A DNA stretch of 64,000 nt from Vandammella animalimorsus. GTDB lineage: Bacteria > Pseudomonadota > Gammaproteobacteria > Burkholderiales > Burkholderiaceae_C. The stretch lies in contig NZ_NSJF01000001.1 of NCBI RefSeq assembly GCF_002285285.1, positions 434,001 to 498,000 of the forward strand, in the 5' to 3' direction. Shown one piece after another: positions 58,008 through 64,000 of the stretch. Within the stretch, counting starts at the first letter, position 1. Every line of letters starts with the position of its first letter. The notes beneath the pieces were generated by a model. That model saw only the letters and a list, made by a program, of their open reading frames with translations. It ran no database searches and was not told the origin of the DNA. The position numbers and the translations under genes were made by a program.

Positions 58008-60380
58008 ATGTCTTCTGCAGCCATCGCCCCCAGTACCCAACAGGCCATCGAGCAATTGATTGCAAAAGAGCTGGGCGCGGCTGCGCGCCAGGTCGAAGCG
58101 GCCGTCAAGCTGCTCGACGAAGGCGCGACCGTGCCCTTCATCGCGCGCTACCGCAAGGAAGCCACTGGCGGGCTGGATGATGCCCAACTGCGCACGCTGC
58201 AAGAGCGCCTAGGCTACTTGCGCGAGCTGGAAGAGCGCCGCCGGGCGGTGCTCAAGAGCATTGAGGAGCAAGGCAAGCTCACGCCCCAACTGGCCGCCTC
58301 CATCGCCCAGGTGCAGACCAAGCAGGAGCTGGAAGACCTGTACCTGCCCTACAAGCCCAAGCGCCGCACCAAGGGCCAGATCGCGCGCGAAGCCGGGTTG
58401 GAGCCGCTGGCCGATGCGCTGTTTGCCGACCCGAGCCTGACCCCCGCCGAGGCCGCACAGCCTTACATCAAAGCCGAAAAAGGCGAGGACGGCAGCGACT
58501 TCACCACCGTGCAGGCAGTGCTCGACGGCGCGCGCGACATCCTGGCCGAACGCTGGGCCGAGGATGCCACTTTGGTGCAGGCCATGCGCCAATGGCTGTG
58601 GGAAGGCGGCGTGCTCAGCAGCCGCTTGATCGAGGGCAAGAACCCACAAGACCCCGAAATCGCCAAGTTCAAGGACTACCACGAATACGACGAGCCGATT
58701 GCCAAGGTGCCCTCGCATCGCGCCCTGGCCGTGTTCCGCGGCCGCGCGCAGGACATCCTGCACCTGCGCCTGGCCCAGCCGCAAGAGCCCGAAGCGGGCC
58801 AGCCCAGCCTGGCCGAAGGCCACATCGCCCTGCAACTGAAGTGGAGCCACCAGGGCCGCCCGGCCGACGACTGGCTGCGCAAGGTGGTGGCCTGGACCTG
58901 GCGCGTCAAGCTCAGCCTGTCGCTGGAGCGCGATTTGTTCGCCCGCCTGCGCGAAGCGGCCGAGGCCGTGGCCATCAAGGTCTTTGCCGACAACCTGCGC
59001 GATCTGCTGCTGGCCGCGCCCGCGGGCGCGCACACCGTGATGGGGCTGGATCCGGGCATCCGCACCGGCGTCAAAGTCGCCGTGGTGGACGCCACCGGCA
59101 AGCTGCTGGACACCGCCACCGTCTACCCGCACGAGCCGCGCCGCGATTGGCAAGGCAGCCTGCACACCCTGGCGGCGCTGTGCGCCAAGCACCAGGTGGC
59201 GCTGATCGCCATCGGCAACGGCACGGCCAGCCGTGAGACGGACAAGCTCGCCGGTGAGCTGGTCAAGCTGCTGGCCGACAAGGCCGGCCAGCGCGTGCAG
59301 AAAGTCGTCGTCAGCGAGGCCGGGGCCTCGGTCTATTCCGCCAGCGCCTTTGCCAGCGAAGAAATGCCCGATGTGGATGTGAGCCTGCGCGGCGCGGCCA
59401 GCATCGCCCGCCGCCTGCAAGACCCGCTGGCCGAGCTGGTCAAGATCGACCCTAAATCCATCGGCGTGGGCCAGTACCAGCACGATGTGAACCAGACTGA
59501 GCTGGCCCGCACCCTGGGCGCGGTGGTGGAGGACTGCGTCAACGGCGTGGGCGTGGACCTGAACACCGCCAGCGTGCCGCTGCTCTCGCGCGTCTCGGGC
59601 CTGAGCGCCTCGGTGGCGCGCTCGGTGGTGCGCTGGCGCGAAGCGAACGGCGCGTTCAAGAACCGCCAGCAACTGCTCAAGGTCACCGGCCTGGGGCCCA
59701 AAGCCTTCGAGCAAAGCGCGGGCTTCTTGCGCATCCGCGGCGGCGACAACCCGCTGGACATGACCGGCGTGCACCCCGAAACCTACCCTGTGGTGCAGTC
59801 CATCCTGGATGGAACGGGCAAATCCGTCGAGCAAATCATGGGCGACACCGCCTTGCTCAAAAGCCTCAAGCCCGAGCAATTCGCGCGCGAAGGCTTTGGC
59901 GCCATCACCGTCAAGGACATCCTCGCCGAGCTGGAAAAACCCGGCCGCGACCCGCGCCCTGACTTCGTTGTGGCGCGCTTCAACGAAGGCGTGCAGGACA
60001 TCGCCGACCTGGGACCCGACATGGTGCTCGAAGGCACGGTCAGCAACGTCGCCCAGTTCGGCGCCTTCGTCGATCTGGGCGTGCACCAGGACGGGCTGGT
60101 GCACGTGAGCCAACTGGCCAACAAATTCGTCGCCGACGCGCGCGAAATCGTCAAGACCGGCCAGGTCGTCAAAGTCAAGGTGCTGGAAGTGGACGTGCCG
60201 CGCAAGCGCATCAGCCTGACCATGCGCCTGGACGCCAGCGCCGCCAGCCACAGCCAAGGCGCTGGCGCGCGCGGCGAACGCGGCCGCAGCCCCGCTGGTG
60301 CGCGCAACGCCCCGCGCCAGGCCCAGCCGCAATCGGCCATGCAGTCGGCCTTTGCCAAGTTGCAGGGGCTGAAGAAGTAA
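58008..60380 (+). CDS. tex: Tex-family transcription accessory/RNA-binding protein
   Basis: Cytoplasmic nucleic-acid-binding protein of 790 aa, related to eukaryotic Spt6. In order: N-terminal helical domain ([35 protein letters not shown]), YqgF/RNase H-like domain ([17 protein letters not shown]), helix-hairpin-helix ([32 protein letters not shown]), and a C-terminal S1 domain ([31 protein letters not shown]). A basic Gly/Arg/Ala tail follows. ATG 58008 fits the family. The exact role in transcription or toxin expression varies between species. Confidence 0.95.
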   Translation: MSSAAIAPSTQQAIEQLIAKELGAAARQVEAAVKLLDEGATVPFIARYRKEATGGLDDAQLRTLQERLGYLRELEERRRAVLKSIEEQGKLTPQLAASIAQVQTKQELEDLYLPYKPKRRTKGQIAREAGLEPLADALFADPSLTPAEAAQPYIKAEKGEDGSDFTTVQAVLDGARDILAERWAEDATLVQAMRQWLWEGGVLSSRLIEGKNPQDPEIAKFKDYHEYDEPIAKVPSHRALAVFRGRAQDILHLRLAQPQEPEAGQPSLAEGHIALQLKWSHQGRPADDWLRKVVAWTWRVKLSLSLERDLFARLREAAEAVAIKVFADNLRDLLLAAPAGAHTVMGLDPGIRTGVKVAVVDATGKLLDTATVYPHEPRRDWQGSLHTLAALCAKHQVALIAIGNGTASRETDKLAGELVKLLADKAGQRVQKVVVSEAGASVYSASAFASEEMPDVDVSLRGAASIARRLQDPLAELVKIDPKSIGVGQYQHDVNQTELARTLGAVVEDCVNGVGVDLNTASVPLLSRVSGLSASVARSVVRWREANGAFKNRQQLLKVTGLGPKAFEQSAGFLRIRGGDNPLDMTGVHPETYPVVQSILDGTGKSVEQIMGDTALLKSLKPEQFAREGFGAITVKDILAELEKPGRDPRPDFVVARFNEGVQDIADLGPDMVLEGTVSNVAQFGAFVDLGVHQDGLVHVSQLANKFVADAREIVKTGQVVKVKVLEVDVPRKRISLTMRLDASAASHSQGAGARGERGRSPAGARNAPRQAQPQSAMQSAFAKLQGLKK

Positions 60381-60579
60381 GCGCTTGTGCAGCAAGCTCT
60401 GCGCGAATCGCCGTGCCGCGCGTGCCTTTGCAAATTCGCGCGGGCTGCGCGCCTCTCGTTCGTGCCACAGATTTCCCTTGGCACAATGCGCGGCTTGCGC
60501 CCGTGTTGGGTGCGGCGCGCTTGGCATGCAGGGCATCCCAAGGGTGTGAGAACCTTTCAAAGCAAAGGAAGACGCTGCG

Positions 60580-61413
60580 ATGAAATTGGGGATTGAAGGG
60601 CGCTGGGCCCTGGTGTGTGGCTCCAGCGCCGGGCTGGGCCTGGGCTGTGCCAAGGCGCTGGTGCAAGAAGGCGTGAACGTGGTCGTCAATGCCCGTGGCG
60701 CGGTGCGGTTGGGCAAGGCGGCCGATGAGCTGCGCAAGCTGGCGCGCTGGTATGCGCAGCAGCACAGCGACACGCATGCGCCGCAGCCGCAGGTGCTGCC
60801 AGTGGCCGCGGACGTGACCACGGCGGCCGGCCGCGAGCAGATTTTTGCCCTCGAAGGCGGGCCGGGCGTGGATTTCGACATCCTGGTGACCAATGCCGGC
60901 GGGCCGCCGCCGGGCGACTTCCGCCAGTGGGAGCAGGCGCAGTGGCTGGCGGCGCTGCAGGCCAATATGCTGACCCCGATCGAGCTGATCAAGGCAGTGG
61001 TCGATGGCATGGCCGGGCGCGGCTTTGGCCGCATCGTGAACATCACCTCCAGCGCGGTGAAGGCGCCCATCGAGGTGCTGGGGCTGTCCAACGGCGCGCG
61101 CAGCGGGCTGACGGGCTTTGTGGCCGGGCTGGCGCGCTCGCCCCTGGCCGCGCAAGGGGTGACGATCAACAACCTGCTGCCGGGTAAGTTCGACACCGAG
61201 CGCCTGCGCAGCACCATGCACGCCCAGGCCCAGCGCATGGGCCTGAGCGATGAGGACTTGTGCGCGCAGCAGCGGGCGCTGATCCCGGCCGGGCGCTTTG
61301 GCACGGCCGAGGAGTTTGGCGCCATCTGCGCCTTTCTGTGCAGCCAGCAGGCGGCCTATGTGAACGGGCAGAACTGGCTGATCGATGGGGGCGCCTATCC
61401 AGGCACGTTTTGA
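60580..61413 (+). CDS. SDR-family oxidoreductase lacking the catalytic tyrosine
   Basis: A 277-aa Rossmann protein. ALVCGSSAGLGLGCAKALVQEG is the nucleotide-binding glycine motif, DILVTNAGGPPPGDF matches NNAG, VNITSSAVKAP holds the catalytic Ser, and YVNGQNWLIDGGAYPGTF is the SDR C-terminus. At the YxxxK position the sequence is LSNGARSGL, so the Tyr and Lys are both absent. Similar proteins are known among divergent SDRs annotated as 3-oxoacyl reductases; catalysis is doubtful or different. It precedes a quinone oxidoreductase gene by 55 bp, perhaps co-transcribed. Confidence 0.85.
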   Translation: MKLGIEGRWALVCGSSAGLGLGCAKALVQEGVNVVVNARGAVRLGKAADELRKLARWYAQQHSDTHAPQPQVLPVAADVTTAAGREQIFALEGGPGVDFDILVTNAGGPPPGDFRQWEQAQWLAALQANMLTPIELIKAVVDGMAGRGFGRIVNITSSAVKAPIEVLGLSNGARSGLTGFVAGLARSPLAAQGVTINNLLPGKFDTERLRSTMHAQAQRMGLSDEDLCAQQRALIPAGRFGTAEEFGAICAFLCSQQAAYVNGQNWLIDGGAYPGTF

Positions 61414-61468
61414 GCGTTTGTTCTGAGCGTTTGTTTTGAGCGTTTGACCAAGAGGAAATGGAACGACT

Positions 61469-62449
61469 ATGGCAATGACGGTGCAAATCGCCCAGTTCGG
61501 TGGGCCCGAGCAAATGAAGCTGGTGGATCTGCCGCTGCCGCCCGTGCAGGCCGGGCAGGTGCATGTGCGGCACAAGGCCATCGGCGTGAACTTCATCGAC
61601 GTGTACCACCGCACAGGCCTGTACCCCAATGAGCTGCCGCTGGCGCTGGGCATGGAGGCTGCAGGCGAAGTGCTGGCCGTGGGGCCGGGGGTGGAGCACT
61701 TGCGCGTGGGCGATCGCGTGGCCTATGCGACCGGGCCCATGGGCAGCTACACGCAAGAGCGCGTCATGCCGGCGCAGAACGTCTGCCGTCTGCCCGATGA
61801 GATCTCTTTCGAGACGGGCGCAGCGATGATGCTCAAGGGCCTGACGGCGCAGTATCTGCTGAAGAAATGCCGCCCGATGGAGGGGCTGGAGCCGGGCGAC
61901 CACGTGCTGTTTCACGCCGCCGCAGGGGGCGTGGGCCTGATTGCCTGCCAGTGGGCCCGGCACCTGGGCCTGAAGCTGATCGCCACGGCCGGCACGGACG
62001 AGAAATGCGCCCTGGCGCTGGCCAACGGCGCGGCCCACGCCATCAACTACCGGCGCGAGGACTTTGCCGCCCGCGTGCAAGAGATCACGCAGGGCCAGGG
62101 CGTGAAGATCGTCTACGACTCGGTCGGCAAGGACACCTGGGAAGGCTCGCTGGCCTGCCTGCGCGCCTTTGGGCTGATGGTCAGCTTCGGCAATGCCTCG
62201 GGCCCGGTGCCGCCGTTCGCCCCGGCCGTGCTGGCGGCCAAGTCGCTGTTCGTGACGCGCCAGACGCTGTTCACGCACACCAGCTCGCGCCAGCGCACCC
62301 AGGCCATGGCCGACGACTTGTTCGCCGTCGTGCAGCAGGGCGCGGTGAAAATCCACATCGAACAGCGCTTTGCGCTGCAGGACGTGCAGCAAGCGCACCA
62401 GGCGCTGGAGGCGCGCAAGACCACGGGCTCGACCATCTTGCTGCCTTGA
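61469..62449 (+). CDS. zeta-crystallin-like quinone oxidoreductase
   Basis: Zinc-independent MDR-family NADPH:quinone reductase of 326 aa. GVNFIDVYHRTGLYPNELPLALGMEAAGEVLAVGPGVEHLRVGDRVAY is the N-terminal catalytic domain. VLFHAAAGGVGLIACQWARHLG is the NADPH-binding motif, with IVYDSVGKDTWEGSL later. Length and motifs match QorA. Physiological substrate unknown. Its TGA stop is directly followed by a GGGCCTGTCCCGAAT sequence, a MITE relic. Confidence 0.92.
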   Translation: MAMTVQIAQFGGPEQMKLVDLPLPPVQAGQVHVRHKAIGVNFIDVYHRTGLYPNELPLALGMEAAGEVLAVGPGVEHLRVGDRVAYATGPMGSYTQERVMPAQNVCRLPDEISFETGAAMMLKGLTAQYLLKKCRPMEGLEPGDHVLFHAAAGGVGLIACQWARHLGLKLIATAGTDEKCALALANGAAHAINYRREDFAARVQEITQGQGVKIVYDSVGKDTWEGSLACLRAFGLMVSFGNASGPVPPFAPAVLAAKSLFVTRQTLFTHTSSRQRTQAMADDLFAVVQQGAVKIHIEQRFALQDVQQAHQALEARKTTGSTILLP

Positions 62450-62500
62450 GGGCCTGTCCCGAATTTCTGCACGGGAGGGTCAAGAAAAAAAGACGGCCTC
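62450..62500 (+). mobile_element. truncated MITE relic (family B-like) at the stop codon of the quinone oxidoreductase gene
   Basis: GGGCCTGTCCCGAATTTC, then GCACGG and GGTCAAGA, align with the left part of the element at 46582 (GAGCCTGTTCAAAATCTT, GCACGG, GGTCAAGA). It begins immediately after TGA (62447-62449). No right-hand inverted end was found in the following 60 bp, so it looks truncated. Confidence 0.55.
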
Positions 62501-62564
62501 TGGTTAGCGCCGTTTACTGAGCCCAGTGAGCGGCATTACCGCAAGAAGCCTGTTGTTGACTCAA

Positions 62565-63668
62565 CTATGGGAGAAGCTTGGCTGCATCAAAACGCGCCTC
62601 CCAAGTGTTTTCCTGTGCAAATGCAAGGTCTACGCCTGTCCCGACTTTGAATTGCAGGGCGGCCTCAGCCATCGCAGGCACGTCAGCCTCGATCTGCGTG
62701 ATAAATACGCCACGCTCTCCTGCACGCAGACTCATTTCTCCAAAATCCGTAGAGATCACCGGCAGGTTCAGTGCGCGGTACTCGTAGTATTTGATCGGAT
62801 CAACCGAGGCAGTCAGCGCATTTTTTCTGAACGGAATCAGCCCAGCGTGAAACTGCGTCATCGCTTTCAAAGCAGTCGCATGATCACAAGTAGGCAACAA
62901 GGTAATGTTGTCGGGCAGCTTACTGGGCGGGCGGTTGAAAACCGGGCCAATCAAGCGAATTTCGTCGTTCGGCCTGGCCCTTGCCAAAGCGCACACCCAG
63001 TCCCAGTCGAACCATGAAGCAATGGTTCCAACATAGCCAAAGACTTTTTTGCTGGATGCAGCAGGCCCCTGCTGCATGCTTGGCATCACCGACAGATCCA
63101 GCCCGTTGTAAACCAGCCGCACATCCTGATGTACGCGCGCCCAGCGTGATTTAAGCTCTGTGCTCGAAACTGTGATGATGTCCACACAATGGGCAATTTC
63201 CAGCTCCCGCCGAGCCAGGGCTGACCGGGAAAAGCCTTCATAAAAGGCCGGAAACTCATCCATGGCGTCGTACAAGGATGGGCAGTCACGCAGGCGCTTC
63301 AAGAGATTGCGCGCAAGAACCGATGGCTTGCCAATCACCAACCAGGTTCTGGACTGATTGGAAAAATCCATCATTTGCTGCCATTGACGTTGCCACAAGC
63401 GCCCATTCACCCAGCCGGAACCCGGCAATGGCTCAATAGGCACAGCACTGGGCTTGAGCACCGTAAGCCATGCGGGCCTGTTGTTGTGCAGATCGTGCGA
63501 CGCAGAGGGGCGTAGCCGCCGCAAATCCCTCCAATTGGGAAAACGGGTGGGATAAGGATCGACCCACAAGACAGAGCCGCCTGTCCGGCTATGGAACCAC
63601 TCTACGAACTTATGCGGTCGCTGGGCAAAGCTATTCCACGGCACTGGCGATAAATAGATGAGCTGCAT
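62565..63668 (-). CDS. glycosyltransferase of surface polysaccharide synthesis
   Basis: A 367-aa protein of GT-B character. The start is MQLIYLSPVPWNSFAQRPHKFVEWF. DIITVSSTELKSRW and VRLVYNGLDL mark the inter-domain region. KKVFGYVGTIASWFDWDWVCALA, DEIRLIGPVF, and LIPFRKNALTASVDPIKYYEYRALNLPVISTDFGEM form the C-terminal nucleotide-sugar site with the E-x7-E-like region. Similar proteins occur in exopolysaccharide and teichuronic-type clusters. Sugar specificity unknown. Its ATG overlaps the upstream stop as TGATG. Base composition is less GC-rich than the housekeeping genes. Confidence 0.85.
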   Translation of the reverse strand: MQLIYLSPVPWNSFAQRPHKFVEWFHSRTGGSVLWVDPYPTRFPNWRDLRRLRPSASHDLHNNRPAWLTVLKPSAVPIEPLPGSGWVNGRLWQRQWQQMMDFSNQSRTWLVIGKPSVLARNLLKRLRDCPSLYDAMDEFPAFYEGFSRSALARRELEIAHCVDIITVSSTELKSRWARVHQDVRLVYNGLDLSVMPSMQQGPAASSKKVFGYVGTIASWFDWDWVCALARARPNDEIRLIGPVFNRPPSKLPDNITLLPTCDHATALKAMTQFHAGLIPFRKNALTASVDPIKYYEYRALNLPVISTDFGEMSLRAGERGVFITQIEADVPAMAEAALQFKVGTGVDLAFAQENTWEARFDAAKLLP

Positions 63669-64000
63669 CAGCTGAAATGCGCACGTAGCGTCTTCACGAT
63701 TCGCGCAGCGGCCTGGCCATCGCCATAAGGCGAAACGCCGCGAGCCATTGCAAGATACGCAGATTCATCATCGAGCAAACGCTGCGCCTGGCTGACGATA
63801 CGCTCAAAGTTGGGCCCAACCAACTTGACCACACCCTGCTCAACCGCCTCTGGCCGCTCCGTTTCGTCTCGCAACACCAGCACAGGCTTGCCAAGAGCCG
63901 GGGCTTCCTCTTGCACACCGCCAGAATCGGTCAGGATGATGTAGGCGCGCTTCATCGCCGCAATGAACGGGGCGTAATCCAGCGGCTCGCACAACATGAA
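63668..64000 (-). CDS. wecB: UDP-N-acetylglucosamine 2-epimerase, C-terminal part (cut by window edge)
   Basis: Converts UDP-GlcNAc to UDP-ManNAc. About 110 C-terminal residues are visible: EPLDYAPFIAAMKRAYIILTDSGGVQEEAPALGKPVLVLRDETERPEAV, the WecB signature with SGG and E-x-ERPE, then NFERIVSQAQRLLDD and GDGQAAARIVKTL. The N-terminus lies beyond base 64000. It overlaps the glycosyltransferase start (TGATG), so both belong to one operon. Confidence 0.9.
   Translation of the reverse strand, partial: FMLCEPLDYAPFIAAMKRAYIILTDSGGVQEEAPALGKPVLVLRDETERPEAVEQGVVKLVGPNFERIVSQAQRLLDDESAYLAMARGVSPYGDGQAAARIVKTLRAHFS

Noticed and set aside
58209-61325. Very long minus-strand open frame across tex and the SDR gene
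   Set aside because: It is antisense to two clear genes and has shadow composition without any domain.

Overview
The window looks like chromosomal DNA of a betaproteobacterium of the Burkholderiales, most likely Comamonadaceae. Evidence: high GC, IscR-IscS order, a FimV-TruA-TrpF-TrpB-TrpA block, a Bug/TctC solute-binding protein, an entericidin between leuC and leuD, and the FtsH-FolP-GlmM order. The species cannot be named from the sequence alone. Nearly all genes are housekeeping. The unusual content is a set of short palindromic mobile elements and several places where familiar Burkholderiales gene orders are broken.

Layout. 1-1.9 kb: iron-sulfur assembly (iscR and iscS, the latter cut by the window edge). 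1.9-6.7 kb: a minus-strand run of a PP2C phosphatase and Ser/Thr kinase pair, rph, rdgB and an SBF-like transporter. 7-9 kb: yicC, then a TauE/SafE gene broken by an amber codon and a 266-bp MITE. 9-17.1 kb: fimV, truA, trpF, trpB, a HipA-like kinase, a DUF3037 protein and trpA, so a two-gene cassette sits inside the trp operon. 17.1-26.7 kb: a Bug protein, an iron-sulfur flavoprotein reductase, an epimerase, two envelope proteins, a trans-sulfuration enzyme, lysA-lptM, cyaY and greB. 26.8-31.1 kb: two identical tRNA-Arg(ACG) genes, leuD, a membrane protein, entericidin, leuC and a LysR regulator; leuB is absent. 31.4-37.2 kb: a NYN-domain protein, a secreted minimal DNA ligase, yejE-yejF without yejA/yejB, and rplM-rpsI. 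37.4-48.2 kb: aroC, the thiM-thiE-thiD salvage operon, trxA, an MFS exporter, fumC, a phosphohexomutase, two poorly known proteins and an AEC transporter. 48.5-62.4 kb: recQ, ftsH, an A-richer secreted protein, folP, glmM, a lipoprotein, tex, an SDR and a quinone oxidoreductase. 62.6-64 kb: the start of a surface-polysaccharide locus (glycosyltransferase and the C-terminus of a WecB-type epimerase).

The most interesting theme is a group of about eight palindromic, non-coding elements of at least three related families. Their ends are variants of GRGCYTGTT. They are flanked by TA or TNA-type sequence, and in four cases they abut or include a stop codon (TAA, TAG, TGA, TGA). Six lie at gene 3' ends, four of them between convergent genes, and at least two carry strong terminator hairpins. 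This suggests mobile elements that become portable terminators because their target site resembles a stop codon. A second theme is the HipA-like/DUF3037 pair embedded between trpB and trpA.
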